From Lachnospiraceae bacterium (GTDB lineage Bacteria; Bacillota; Clostridia; Lachnospirales; Lachnospiraceae), in the NCBI GenBank assembly GCA_017936785.1, contig JAGBEV010000052.1, positions 1-64,000 of the forward strand: a stretch of 64,000 nt of DNA, written 5' to 3'. The notes beneath the pieces were generated by a model. The model worked only from the letters and a program-made list of their open reading frames with translations. It was not told the DNA's origin and made no database searches. Shown here piece after piece: positions 8,281 to 18,800 of this stretch. The position numbers and the translations under genes are program-made. How positions within the stretch are numbered: the first letter of the stretch is position 1; the number at the start of each line of letters is the position of its first letter.

Positions 8281-9805
8281 AAATTCCGTTATTATGATAT
8301 GCCTTTATGCAATAACCAAAATTGCCGGATTTGCCAAGGAAATGCTGATGGCAAATTATTATGGAGCATCTATGATCACAGATGCCTATAATGTTGTTGT
8401 AACCATGTCTTCTACCTTTTTTGAAGGCATTACCACTGCTATTGTTGTGGGATATCTGGTTATTGTTACAAAGGAAACCGATGAAGAAAAAGTAAATGGA
8501 ATCACTTCCCGGGTTATTTCGGTATTTGCTACGGCAGTATTTATTATTTCTCTGATTGCCACTGTCTTTGCAAAGCAGACATGCAGTATTCTTGCTGTGG
8601 GATTTGACAAGGAAACCATGGATCTGACAGTGCATATGGCAAGGCTGATACTGCCTTTTTCTGCCTTGTTTGTTGCTAAAAATGTAATCGGCGGTTATTT
8701 GCAGAGCAAAAATATCTTTTGGTTTACCGGTGCCGGAAATTTTATTATGAATATGGTACTCATCCTGTCCATCATTATTTCTTTTGGAAATACTAATGTG
8801 CTGGCATTAGGTTATTCGGCAGCTACAGTCATGGTGTGGCTGGTGGGATGGATTGCAGCAAGGCGTCAGTCTTTTCGATTCAGGTATGCTATAAAGTGGG
8901 ATGACGCATTAAAGCAGACGGTAAAGCTGGCGGTCCCCGTTTTTATAACGCAGACCATAGTTGAATTAAATCTGATCATAGACAGGAACTTTGCTTCCGT
9001 CCTGGGTTCAGGAATGGTATCCATGTTCAATTATGCCAATAAGGTTTATGTGTTGTTTGTGGCTGTTTTTGCCCAGGCATTTGCTACAGCTATTTTTCCC
9101 GATCTGTCTTCCATAGGGGCAAAGTCGGAAGAAAAATTTCGTCATATGGTTAAGCAGGCACTGGAAATGATCGCATTGGTCATGGTTCCTGTAGCGTTGT
9201 TTGTAACAGTGAAGGCGCAGGATATTGTTGAAATCGTTTTTTTAAGAGGTGCTTTTGGTCAGAGTGATGCGGACATCACCGCAAGAATTCTGTGCATTTA
9301 TGCCCTGGCGATTCCGGCAGTGGCGTTGACGGAGATGTTAAATAAATGCTTTTATGCCGTAAGCAAAGCCAAGGAACCCATGCGGGCAGGGGTGGCAGCT
9401 CTTGTTATGAATGTTGTGGGAAATTTTGCATTTATCTGGCTGTGGGGTTATATAGGTCTGGCGGTCTCAACGGTGATTTCCACCTGGGGACTGGTGCTGA
9501 TTTTAATGACGGGTCTGATCAAAAATATAAAGAAATTTGAAATGGGCAGTCTGATCAAAAATATCCTGCGGATTCTGGCATCCTCTGTAATAGGATGCGG
9601 AGTTGTCTGGCTGATGGACCGGAATATTACACTTTCCGGAGGCAATATATTGGGAAAAATTGCACTTGTGGCTGTTGAATTTCTTGTTTTGGTAGTATTA
9701 TATTTAGTAACAGCATATCTGTTTCGTCTTTCCTATGTGAAAGATTTTATAAAAATTGGTAAAAAACTGTTAAACAGAGTGAAAATAAAAAAAGAAAAGG
9801 AATAG
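8261..9805 (+). CDS. MurJ/MviN-family flippase, probable Wzx for this polysaccharide
   Basis: A 514-residue protein with about 14 hydrophobic segments and the MurJ-family N-terminus (segments KIAGFAKEM and YYGASMITDAYNV), plus VFLRGAFGQSDA mid-protein. MurJ proteins flip undecaprenyl-linked lipid II. Paralogues embedded in capsule operons usually flip the repeat unit instead, and its position beside the Wzy-like polymerase supports that role here. Its start lies 20 bases inside the polymerase gene. A housekeeping MurJ role cannot be excluded from sequence. Confidence 0.85.
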   Translation: MEKRVVKNSVIMICLYAITKIAGFAKEMLMANYYGASMITDAYNVVVTMSSTFFEGITTAIVVGYLVIVTKETDEEKVNGITSRVISVFATAVFIISLIATVFAKQTCSILAVGFDKETMDLTVHMARLILPFSALFVAKNVIGGYLQSKNIFWFTGAGNFIMNMVLILSIIISFGNTNVLALGYSAATVMVWLVGWIAARRQSFRFRYAIKWDDALKQTVKLAVPVFITQTIVELNLIIDRNFASVLGSGMVSMFNYANKVYVLFVAVFAQAFATAIFPDLSSIGAKSEEKFRHMVKQALEMIALVMVPVALFVTVKAQDIVEIVFLRGAFGQSDADITARILCIYALAIPAVALTEMLNKCFYAVSKAKEPMRAGVAALVMNVVGNFAFIWLWGYIGLAVSTVISTWGLVLILMTGLIKNIKKFEMGSLIKNILRILASSVIGCGVVWLMDRNITLSGGNILGKIALVAVEFLVLVVLYLVTAYLFRLSYVKDFIKIGKKLLNRVKIKKEKE

Positions 9806-9812
9806 GAACAAA

Positions 9813-11126
9813 ATGAAAGAATTATTGCTTAAAAAAATTAAAAACAAGGAAATCATCGTAGGTGTTGTAGGCTTAGGCTATGTAGGACTGCCTCTGGCTG
9901 TGGAAAAAGCAAAAGCCGGATTTAAAACCATTGGATTTGATGTCCAGAGCCAGAAGGTGGATATGGTCAATTCGGGAGAGAATTATATAGGAGACGTAGT
10001 GGACAGTGACCTGAAAAAACTGGTTGAGGAAGGTGCTTTAAGCGCTACATCGGATTTCTCATTTATTAAGGACGTTGATTTTATTGCAATCTGTGTTCCC
10101 ACTCCTTTGGACAAGCATCAGCAGCCGGATATCAGTTATGTAAAATCCTCTGTGGAACAAATATCCAAATATCTGAAAAAGAATACCATGGTCGTTTTGG
10201 AATCCACTACTTATCCGGGCACTACAGAAGAATTGGTAAAACCGATTCTGGAACAGGGTTCCGGGTTGGAATGCGGCAAAGATTTTTATCTGGGATTTTC
10301 CCCCGAGCGTGTTGATCCGGGCAATCTGATCTATAAAACAAAAAATACGCCTAAGGTGGTAGGCGGTATCGGGAAGGATGCGACAGAAGTCATTGCATCC
10401 ATGTATCGTGCCGTATTGGAAGGGGATGTCTGCGAGGTTTCTTCCCCTGCCATTGCAGAAATGGAAAAAATACTGGAGAATACTTACCGAAACATCAATA
10501 TCGGTCTTGTAAATGAACTGGCAATTTTGTGTAATGAAATGGGCATCAGCATGTGGGAGGTTATTGATGCGGCAAAGACCAAGCCTTATGGTTTTCAGGC
10601 ATTTTATCCCGGCCCGGGACTGGGCGGCCACTGCATTCCTTTAGACCCGTACTACCTGTCATGGAAAGCGAGAGAATACGGATTCCATACTTCCATGATC
10701 GAAAGCTCCATGATGATCAATGATAAGATGCCGGCATATTGTGTGGAGAGGGCATCTAAGATTCTGAACAGATTTAAGAAAGCAATGAATGGTGCAAAAG
10801 TATTGGTACTGGGAGTCGCCTATAAGCAGGATATTGATGATTACCGTGAAAGCCCTGCCCTGCGGGTAATTGAAGAATTGAAAAAGGAAGGGGCAGATGT
10901 TTCTTTCTTTGATCCATGGGTTTCCTCTTATCGGTATCAGGGGCAGGTTTATACGGGTATCGGAGAAATAAATCCTGAGATCATCAAAGGTTATGATCTG
11001 ATCATGGTAACTACGGCACATACCAATGTGGATTATGAAATGGTACAGCAGAATGCAGCTGCAATTTTTGATACCAAAAATGCTTTGAAGAATTTAAAAG
11101 AAAGAGACAATATCGAGGTATTATAA
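9813..11126 (+). CDS. wbpA: UDP-N-acetylglucosamine 6-dehydrogenase (WbpA-like)
   Basis: A 437-residue nucleotide-sugar dehydrogenase. Near the N-terminus GVVGLGYVGLPLAVEKA binds NAD. The catalytic Cys is in GPGLGGHCIPLDPYYLSWKA, where the GGHC form marks the UDP-HexNAc branch (WbpA/TviB/WecC) rather than UDP-glucose dehydrogenases with GGSC. The C-terminal UDP-binding domain has GVAYKQDIDDYRESPAL. It oxidises UDP-GlcNAc to UDP-GlcNAcA. WbpB-, WbpD- and WbpE-like genes follow directly, fixing its place as step one of a diacetamido uronic acid pathway. The genome also has a UDP-glucose-type enzyme at 57210-58544. Confidence 0.9.
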   Translation: MKELLLKKIKNKEIIVGVVGLGYVGLPLAVEKAKAGFKTIGFDVQSQKVDMVNSGENYIGDVVDSDLKKLVEEGALSATSDFSFIKDVDFIAICVPTPLDKHQQPDISYVKSSVEQISKYLKKNTMVVLESTTYPGTTEELVKPILEQGSGLECGKDFYLGFSPERVDPGNLIYKTKNTPKVVGGIGKDATEVIASMYRAVLEGDVCEVSSPAIAEMEKILENTYRNINIGLVNELAILCNEMGISMWEVIDAAKTKPYGFQAFYPGPGLGGHCIPLDPYYLSWKAREYGFHTSMIESSMMINDKMPAYCVERASKILNRFKKAMNGAKVLVLGVAYKQDIDDYRESPALRVIEELKKEGADVSFFDPWVSSYRYQGQVYTGIGEINPEIIKGYDLIMVTTAHTNVDYEMVQQNAAAIFDTKNALKNLKERDNIEVL

Positions 11127-11127
11127 T

Positions 11128-12201
11128 ATGAAATATGCACTGATCGGATGCGGAAGAATATCTACAAATCATATAAAAGCGGTTTTGAATAATGGATTGG
11201 AGCTGGCGGCAGTCTGTGATGTTGTGCCGGAACATATGGAAGAGCTTTTGGCAAAACATGAATTGCAGAATGATGATAAGATCAAAAGATATACGGATTA
11301 CAAAAACATGATCGAAGAGATTCATCCTGAATTAGTCAGCATTGCCACAGAAAGCGGGCTTCATGCGGAAATAGCATTATTCTGCATAGATCATGGAATC
11401 CATGTGATCATTGAAAAGCCCATGGCAATGAACATGAAGGATGCGGATGAAATTATCCGCCGTTCTGAAGAAAAAGGCGTGAAAGTCGCGGCATGTCATC
11501 AAAACCGGTTTAATATTGCCGTTCAGAAAATGAGAAAGGCTTTGGAAGAAGGAAGATTTGGTAAGCTTTCCCATGGGTCTGTTCATGTAAGATGGAATCG
11601 CAATGAAGGATATTATACCCAGGCACCCTGGAGAGGAACATGGGCACAGGATGGCGGATGTCTTATGAATCAGTGCATTCATGGTATCGATCTTTTGCGG
11701 TGGACCTTTGGGAACGAAGTGGAAGAAGTATACGGTCAGACCAGACAGCAGTTTCACGATTATCTGGAAGCAGAGGATATCGGAATGGCAGTTGTAAAAT
11801 TTAAAAACGGTGCTATTGCCACCATAGAGGGAACCACTAATGTATATCCTCAAAATCTGGAAGAGACCCTTTATATTTTCGGCGAAAATGGGACCGTAAA
11901 AATCGGAGGCAAATCAACCAACAACATCGATGTGTGGGATTTTAAGGATGAAACGGAAGCTGATCTGCAGAACAAGGGATTGGAAGAAGCCACAAGCAAC
12001 GTTTATGGAAACGGGCATACAAGTCTTTTTGCAGATATGATAGAAGCAATTCAGAATGACAGAAAGCCTTATGTGGATGCAGTTGCAGGCAGAAATGCGC
12101 TGGAAATGATTCTGGCAATTTATAAGAGTCAGAAAACAGGGCAGCCCGTAAAACTGCCTCTGGACGATTTTGCAAGTACTGATATGATGGGAGAATTTTA
12201 A
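11128..12201 (+). CDS. wbpB: Gfo/Idh/MocA oxidoreductase (WbpB-like)
   Basis: A 357-residue NAD-dependent oxidoreductase. It has an N-terminal Rossmann motif LIGCGRISTNH and the family's EKPMAMNM lysine motif near residue 97. An H-D pair follows in QCIHGIDLLRW. In the known P. aeruginosa pathway WbpB oxidises C3 of UDP-GlcNAcA so that an amino group can be added. It lies one base after the dehydrogenase gene and its last base is shared with the acetyltransferase start (TAATG), so the three are tightly coupled. Confidence 0.88.
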   Translation: MKYALIGCGRISTNHIKAVLNNGLELAAVCDVVPEHMEELLAKHELQNDDKIKRYTDYKNMIEEIHPELVSIATESGLHAEIALFCIDHGIHVIIEKPMAMNMKDADEIIRRSEEKGVKVAACHQNRFNIAVQKMRKALEEGRFGKLSHGSVHVRWNRNEGYYTQAPWRGTWAQDGGCLMNQCIHGIDLLRWTFGNEVEEVYGQTRQQFHDYLEAEDIGMAVVKFKNGAIATIEGTTNVYPQNLEETLYIFGENGTVKIGGKSTNNIDVWDFKDETEADLQNKGLEEATSNVYGNGHTSLFADMIEAIQNDRKPYVDAVAGRNALEMILAIYKSQKTGQPVKLPLDDFASTDMMGEF

Positions 12202-12719
12202 TGTCAGATTATTTTGTGCATGAAAGCAGTTATGTTGATGAAGGGGCTTGTGTAGGAACCGGAACAAAAATTTGGCATTTTTGTCATATTCAGTCCGGTG
12301 CCAGTATTGGAGAAATGTGTTCTTTGGGGCAGAATGTGAATATTTCAAATAATGTTAAAATCGGTAATTATGTAAAAATACAAAATAATGTGTCAGTGTA
12401 TGAAGGAGTGGAAATAGAAGATGGAGTTTTCTGCGGACCCTCCTGTGTTTTTACCAATGATCTGACACCCAGGGCGCGTTATCCTAAGGGACGGGAACAT
12501 TATAAAAAGACATTAGTTAAGGAAGGCGCCAGTATTGGAGCAAATGCTACCATAGTCTGTGGACATACCATAGGAAAGTTTGCCATGGTAGCTGCGGGAG
12601 CCGTGGTTACCAAAGATGTACCTGATTATTGCCTCGTTGCGGGAACTCCCGCCAAGATTATCGGATATGTGGATGAAATGGGCAATCGGTTGGATGTAAA
12701 ACCGGGTATGGAAGTATAA
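12201..12719 (+). CDS. wbpD: Left-handed beta-helix N-acetyltransferase (WbpD-like)
   Basis: A 172-residue hexapeptide-repeat protein with repeated [IV]-G-x4 units (GASIGEMCSLGQNVNIS, VKIGNYVKIQNNVSVYEGV). It has a TNDLTPRARYP segment and ends with the common GAVVTKDVPDYCLVAGTPAK block. That pattern matches the WbpD/WlbB group, which acetylates the 3-amino group of UDP-GlcNAc3NA with acetyl-CoA. The length fits the family. It lies between the WbpB-like and WbpE-like genes, as expected for that pathway. Confidence 0.9.
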   Translation: MSDYFVHESSYVDEGACVGTGTKIWHFCHIQSGASIGEMCSLGQNVNISNNVKIGNYVKIQNNVSVYEGVEIEDGVFCGPSCVFTNDLTPRARYPKGREHYKKTLVKEGASIGANATIVCGHTIGKFAMVAAGAVVTKDVPDYCLVAGTPAKIIGYVDEMGNRLDVKPGMEV

Positions 12720-12777
12720 AAGATTTTTATGAAAAATTTTGCAGCGTGGTTAAAAATGAAAAAAGAAGTGAGAGAAT

Positions 12778-13905
12778 ATGGAATTCAGAAATCTAAAAAA
12801 ACAATATGAAGTTTATAAAAGAGAAATAGATGCTGCAGTAGGTAAGGTTTTGCAGGATGCAAATTTTATCAGCGGCAGTCAGGTCTCGGAATTAGAGGCG
12901 GAACTGGCAGAATATGCAGGAGTAAAGCATTGCATTACCTGTGCTAATGGTACTGACGCATTGCAGCTTGCACTGATGGCATGGGAAATCGGTCCCGGGG
13001 ATGCAGTATTTGTTCCTGACTTTACCTTTTTCTCATCTGGAGAAGTTGTTCCTGCGGTGGGAGCTGTTCCGGTATTTGTAGATGTGGAGAAGGATACTTA
13101 TAATATTGATCCTCTGAAGCTGGAAGAGGCGATCCGGAAAGTTTTGGAAGAAGGGAAATGGACACCTAAGGTAATCGTAGCTGTGGATCTGTTCGGACAG
13201 CCGGCAGACTATCCGGCGATCAGGGAAATTGCGGACAGGTATCAACTTTTCATACTTGAAGATGCAGCCCAGGGATTTGGCGGCAGAATTGGGAATAAAA
13301 GAGCCTGCAGTTTCGGAGATATTGCTACAACGTCTTTCTTTCCCGCAAAGCCTCTGGGCTGTTACGGGGATGGAGGTGCCGTATTTACCGATGATGATCA
13401 ATGGGCTGAGCTGCTTCGGTCTTACAGGATTCACGGAAAGGGCAGGGACAAATATGATAATGTTCGTATAGGTATGAATTCCAGACTGGATACCCTTCAG
13501 GCAGCCATATTGCAGGTAAAACTAAAACATTTTGAAGATGAGATAGGGGCAGCTAACCAGGTGGCAGCATATTATCAAAAAGCGCTGGCAGAGGCTGAAC
13601 AGATTGAAGTGCCTGTTGTAAAAGAGGGATATACATCAAGCTGGGCTCAGTATACCATAAAACTGCCTGCACAAAAGAGGGATATGATTTGTTCCCTGCT
13701 AAAAGAAAAAGGCATTCCGGCTATGATCTACTATCTGAAACCGATGCATTGTCAGAAGGCCTTTGGGGATATGGAACGGCTGGCACTGGATTATTCCGTT
13801 ACTGATGATATCTGCAACCGGGTATTATCTCTCCCCATGGGTCCTTTCGGAATGGAAGATGCGAAGCAGACGGCAGGGATATTGGCGGATATCTGTAATT
13901 GTTAA
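12778..13905 (+). CDS. wbpE: DegT/DnrJ/EryC1 sugar aminotransferase (WbpE-like)
   Basis: A 375-residue PLP enzyme. GTDALQLAL is the cofactor phosphate site, EDAAQGFGG holds the Asp that contacts the ring nitrogen, and TSFFPAKPLGCYGDGGA holds the Schiff-base lysine. It should transaminate the 3-keto sugar made by the WbpB-like enzyme, giving UDP-GlcNAc3NA for the acetyltransferase. The 58-base gap before it is the largest inside this gene set. No WbpI-type 2-epimerase is seen in the window, so the product may remain in the gluco form. Confidence 0.9.
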   Translation: MEFRNLKKQYEVYKREIDAAVGKVLQDANFISGSQVSELEAELAEYAGVKHCITCANGTDALQLALMAWEIGPGDAVFVPDFTFFSSGEVVPAVGAVPVFVDVEKDTYNIDPLKLEEAIRKVLEEGKWTPKVIVAVDLFGQPADYPAIREIADRYQLFILEDAAQGFGGRIGNKRACSFGDIATTSFFPAKPLGCYGDGGAVFTDDDQWAELLRSYRIHGKGRDKYDNVRIGMNSRLDTLQAAILQVKLKHFEDEIGAANQVAAYYQKALAEAEQIEVPVVKEGYTSSWAQYTIKLPAQKRDMICSLLKEKGIPAMIYYLKPMHCQKAFGDMERLALDYSVTDDICNRVLSLPMGPFGMEDAKQTAGILADICNC

Positions 13906-13961
13906 ATCAGTGCGAAAATGCCGGAGCTCATGGTTTATGTGCCGGTATATGAGGATGGATA

Positions 13962-14966
13962 ATGATTTTATCATGTATAAACATGCTGTTGCTGTTTGTT
14001 CTGATTCCTGTTTTTTCGGGAATGTTACTTTACAAAAGCGGACATAAAATAATAACTTCATACATTTATGGCTGGATGCTGATGTTAGCCGTATTTGAAA
14101 TATTGGCAGTTCCTGCAGTTTTTCTGCGGGCGTCTTTTCAAAGCCTTACTGCACTGTGGATGGCAGTGATTATTGTGCTTGGAATTTGGGGTCTGTGTGG
14201 AAACAGAACTGTTTTTTCGGAGCTTCGGAAAATGAAGATCAAATGGAAACCGGAAAAAGTATTGTTTTGGGGATTATGTTTTATTCAGATATTATTGGTC
14301 GTGGTTTTGTGCCATTCTGATGCAGATGATAATTATTTTATCGGAATTGCCAATACTTCCTTAAGTACAAATACGTTGTTCTGCTTTGATGCTTATACAG
14401 GTCAGCCTGCGGCATCGTTCCCTTTGCGTTATGTGTTCTCACCATTTCCTGTATTTTGGGGAAGTATTTCCAAATTAACAGGGATTCATCCGGCAATTTT
14501 GGCACATACGGTATTTCCTGTTATTTTGATCCTTCTTGCATATCTGGTCATTTATGAACTTGGATTTCGGATTTTCAGGGATTCTCAAAAGTCCCTGATG
14601 TTCTGCAATATTATGGCATTTATGAACTTTTTCGGCAATTATAGTATTTATACCACATCAACATTTCTATTGTTCCGCATCTGGCAGGGAAAAGCCATGG
14701 TAGCTAATATCATCCTGCCTCTTTTGATCTTGTGGTTTTTAAATGAAGAAGAGCGGGGAATGAAAGAATTTTTGGCGCTGCTTTTTATTGTGCTGGCAGG
14801 CTGTGGAGTTTCTTCCATGGGAATTGTACTGCAGCTTCTTCTGTTATTTGCCTATGGAGTGGTCTATGTATTTAGAAAGCAGTGGAAATGGGCATCGCAG
14901 GTATTTTTAGCCAGCCTTCCCTGTTTCGCTTTAAGCCTGGCATATATTGTTGCCTGCGGACGTTGA
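13962..14966 (+). CDS. Large polytopic membrane protein, N-terminal part (ends at an in-frame TGA)
   Basis: 334 residues with about nine hydrophobic segments, preceded by GAGGATGG. It resembles the membrane half of large clostridial surface-glycan membrane proteins with a GT-C-like layout (I think of DUF6077, not verified). The frame stops at TGA 14964-14966. Exactly five codons later the same frame continues as the next entry, so the two parts look like one ~615-residue gene cut by a single stop codon. A CGA-to-TGA change would restore an Arg in the run GR-R-RKGKK. The function is unknown; a role in transferring lipid-linked sugars is only inference from topology and context. Confidence 0.7.
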   Translation: MILSCINMLLLFVLIPVFSGMLLYKSGHKIITSYIYGWMLMLAVFEILAVPAVFLRASFQSLTALWMAVIIVLGIWGLCGNRTVFSELRKMKIKWKPEKVLFWGLCFIQILLVVVLCHSDADDNYFIGIANTSLSTNTLFCFDAYTGQPAASFPLRYVFSPFPVFWGSISKLTGIHPAILAHTVFPVILILLAYLVIYELGFRIFRDSQKSLMFCNIMAFMNFFGNYSIYTTSTFLLFRIWQGKAMVANIILPLLILWFLNEEERGMKEFLALLFIVLAGCGVSSMGIVLQLLLLFAYGVVYVFRKQWKWASQVFLASLPCFALSLAYIVACGR

Positions 14967-14981
14967 CGAAAGGGAAAAAAG

Positions 14982-15809
14982 ATGAAGTGGATTTTGAAAG
15001 GGCTCAAGTTCCTGTTTACAATTGATTCATGGGATCAGATAAAAAATGTTTTGGAAATGGAACGGGATGTGATAGCCCTGTATTTTGGACAAAGCATTTA
15101 TGGGGCATTTTATCTTTTGGCATGTTTTTATTTGTTTTACAAACGGCCGGAGTTAAAGAAAAAACTATTGGCGCCTATATTGCTGCTGATCGGTATGTTT
15201 GCAATACCCAAGACATCAGCGTTTATTGTCAGCTATATGTTTGAAACCGGTGGTGTTTACTGGCGATATTTCTGGCTCCTGCAGGTTCATGTTCTGATTG
15301 CTGCAGCAGTCGTGGAAGTGCTGTACCTGGACAAAAAAAGAATAAAATATGTTCTGCCTTTGATATTAGTGGTGCTGGCGTTTTCAGGAAACTTTGTTTT
15401 TAACCGTTATAATTTTCAGAAAGCCGAAAATCCCTATAAAATTCCTGATGAGATCATAGAAATCTGTCAATTGATCAAGGAGGATGCAGGAGAAGGATAT
15501 CTGTCTGAACGGCTGACAGTAGCTCCTACGCAGATTTCGGGCTGGATGCGCATGTATGATGGAGATATCTGCCTCTTGTACGGAAGATACGCATCCTATG
15601 AATATACAAAAAATGAAGATACGGAAGAAATTGATGCCTATTTATCAAACGGGACAGGCAGCCTTTCGGAAAGTCTGGATAAAATTGAAGAAAACAGGTG
15701 CTCATATCTGGTAATAAGAAACGAACTAAAATCAGAAGAAGAGTTGAATGACCGGGAATATTACATCCTGGGAGAAGTAGAAAATTATACAGTGTACAAA
15801 TTGGATTAA
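14982..15809 (+). CDS. Large polytopic membrane protein, C-terminal part (same frame as previous)
   Basis: 275 residues: several hydrophobic segments (residues ~40-150, including YWRYFWLL), then a ~125-residue soluble tail ending CSYLVIRNE...YYILGEVENYTVYKL. The tail looks like the extracytoplasmic end seen in membrane glycosyltransferase-like proteins. It is in the same frame as 13962-14966, separated by one TGA and five sense codons. An AGGG at 14972-14974 sits seven bases before the ATG, so re-initiation is possible. The layout matches the pair at 54497-56256, which is also split between membrane and tail halves. Either this is a recently broken gene or a two-part protein. Confidence 0.65.
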   Translation: MKWILKGLKFLFTIDSWDQIKNVLEMERDVIALYFGQSIYGAFYLLACFYLFYKRPELKKKLLAPILLLIGMFAIPKTSAFIVSYMFETGGVYWRYFWLLQVHVLIAAAVVEVLYLDKKRIKYVLPLILVVLAFSGNFVFNRYNFQKAENPYKIPDEIIEICQLIKEDAGEGYLSERLTVAPTQISGWMRMYDGDICLLYGRYASYEYTKNEDTEEIDAYLSNGTGSLSESLDKIEENRCSYLVIRNELKSEEELNDREYYILGEVENYTVYKLD

Positions 15810-15833
15810 GCCTGAAGCAGGGGGAGAGTGGAT

Positions 15834-18800
15834 ATGATGAAAAAAAGATTCATGAAATTAGTAAGTACAGTTTTGGTTTTCAGTATGCTGATGTCAGGGG
15901 AAACTATGGCGGCAGCTGCATCTTCTGTAAGTGGCAATGGTGTGGAAGAAAATAATGAAAACGTTGTAACAGGCGAGGAAGAAAAAGAAAATATACCCGG
16001 GGAAGAGGCAGAAGATGAGACAGAGGAAGCTTTGAAGCCGGATTTTAATTATAGTTTAACTTATCATGAAGTGGACGATCCGGTTCCGGTTTTATCATCC
16101 TCTGAAGAAGCAGCATATGCACTGAGAGGAGGGATTCCTGCCTATTACAGTTCTGTTGAGGCGGGAAAAGTGCCTGCCCTTCGTGACCAGGGAATTTATG
16201 GTACATGCTGGGCGTTTTCTGCCATCGGAGCATGTGAATCAGGATTGATCAGCAAAGGACTGGCAGGGATGGATATAGATTTATCCGAACGGCAGTTAGC
16301 TTATTATTTTTATCAAAAAGGAACTACAGGAGATCTGTTAAACGGAACATGGGGAGATTATAATTCTCCTGTAAATTATAGTTATCTGCAGCAGGGAGGA
16401 AATGCCCTTTTTACTATGTGGCATCTGGCAAGCTGGGCAGGTATTGTGGATGAGTCTGCAGCTCCCTATGAAGGCGTTGCCACTGCGCTTCCGGTAACTT
16501 CTCAAAATGTTTATGGCACCGATTCCTATCATTTGCAGAATGCCTATATCGTTAATAAGGAAAATACAGATATCATCAAACAAATGATCATGGAATATGG
16601 CTCTATGGCTGTGGCATATTATTCATCCGGTTCCTACAAATATGATGATCCGGAACATGACAGTTACTATTATTATCAGGAAGGCGCTTCAACCAACCAT
16701 GCGGTTCAGGTGGTAGGCTGGGATAATAATTTCAGCAAAGAAAATTTTGCTACTACGCCTCCGGGAGATGGTGCATGGCTGATTAAAAACAGTTGGGGAG
16801 AGGAAAGCGCAGATTATGCCCAGAACGGATATTTCTGGATTTCTTATTATGATACATCCCTTTCCGGCAACTTCTTTGCTTTTCTTTGTGAACCGGGAGA
16901 TAATTACGACAATATCTATCAATATGATGGGGCTTCAGGAAACAGGTACATCAACACAAAATATGCTGCCAATGTATATACGGCGAAAGGAAATGAAGGC
17001 GGTGCCGAAACAATAGAAGCGGTGGGATTAGGATGCTATAGCAACGGAACAGATTATACAGTCAGCATTTATACAGGGCTTACAGATGAGAATGACCCCA
17101 CCAGTGGGGAACTGGTCTCATCCCAGACAGGAACCCTCGCTTATTCCGGTTATCATACAATTCCTTTGGATGAGCCGGTTTATGTAGAAGAAGGGGAAAA
17201 GTTTTCTGTTGTATTTTCTTTTCCTGACCAGACTGCCTTGTATGTGGACTATACTTATAATGCCGGTTGGATAAACTTTACTACTGATGAGCTTGATAAG
17301 ACCAGCTTTTGCAAGATGTGGTATTATTATGCCCAGTGGATGGATGCAAAGGAATGGGCATCTTCAACCTTCCGCATTAAAGCTTATACATCAAATGAGC
17401 TGAAAAAACTGAAAAGACCCGTAGTGGCTGCGGAATCCATAGATTTTGATCAGATACGTTTAAGCTGGAACAGTGTTAAAAATGCTGAGGGTTATATGAT
17501 CTATAGAGGAACCGATCAGGCACAGCTGGAAAGCAATATAGCACAGGACAATGTTTATGCTGTGCAGGATGCTTCGTCAAAAGCAAAACAGGAATATGTG
17601 GATACGGTATTATCCAATGTAACGTATTATTATGCGGTACTGCCTTATGCAGAGGGATATGATAATGTTAAGGAAGAAAGTATATCTTCATATGTTTCGG
17701 CAAAGGCTGAAATAAAAATCCCGGCTATCAGTTCCGTTGCAAATCAGTCTGATGGAACCATTAAGATCACATGGGCAAAAGTAAGCAGTAATGGTTACGA
17801 ATTGTGGCGCAGTACAACAGGGAATGAAGGAAGTTATGAAAATATAGGTTCCCTGGGGAAAGATACTCTGTCCTATATAGACCAAGATGTTATAAGTGGA
17901 AGGACCTATTATTATTACCTGACAGCAAAAGGAGCAGGATGTCAAAGCGATCCATCCCCGGTGATGGGAATGAAGGCATTGGACACGGCAGAAGCAGAAG
18001 TCCTTATGTTGGGGTATAATAAACTCCAAATTTCATGGAAAGAGATTGATGGTGCAAAACAGTATTATATTTACAGGAATACTTCTTCTTCAGGAAGCTT
18101 TAAGCAAATTGCAGTAGTGGATGGAAATTCCTATATAGATAGTACGGTAGTGACCGGAACGACTTATTACTATAAAGTGAAAGCTTTTGGCACAATGAAT
18201 GATGCAGTGAGCGGTAAAGAAGTTACAGTATCCAGTCCTCAGTCGAAACCAGTATCAGGAAAACCTGCACCCCAAAAGGTTATACTAAAAAGTGTGTCAA
18301 GCTCCGGACATAATGCACTGAAGATTATGTGGAATCAGGTGGAGGGAGCAGACGGATATTATATTTATCGTTCTACAGAAGAAAACGGAGAATATCGTTA
18401 TCTGAATAAGATTGACGGAGGTAATAATCTTAGTTATTCCAATACGGGAATTCTGACCGGAACCACCTATTATTACAAAGTATGTGCATATAAAACCGTA
18501 AATGGAACTAATATATCGGGAATGCTGTCAGAAAGTCTCGGCGGGATTCCGGTACCGGCAAGAACCGGTTTCAGCTCTGTTTTGTCAGGAGGATATGATT
18601 CCATAAATCTGGAATGGTATAAAGTAACAGGAGCCACAGGATATCATATTTACCGGGGCGAAAGTGAAGAAGAGTTAAACCGGAATATTTCCATGAAAAA
18701 TCCTGCCATAGACATATCTCAGGGCACGCAGACCCAATATACAGATACCGGGCTGAAAACAGGCATAACTTATTATTATGCAGTTGAGGCCTATAAGACA

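Noticed and set aside
10059..10631. 190-codon minus-strand open frame
   Set aside because: It is antisense to the WbpA-like gene with no supporting signal.
14964..14966. TGA as a selenocysteine codon
   Set aside because: No SECIS-like stem-loop was seen after it, the surrounding residues are basic membrane-edge sequence, and a simple CGA-to-TGA change explains it.
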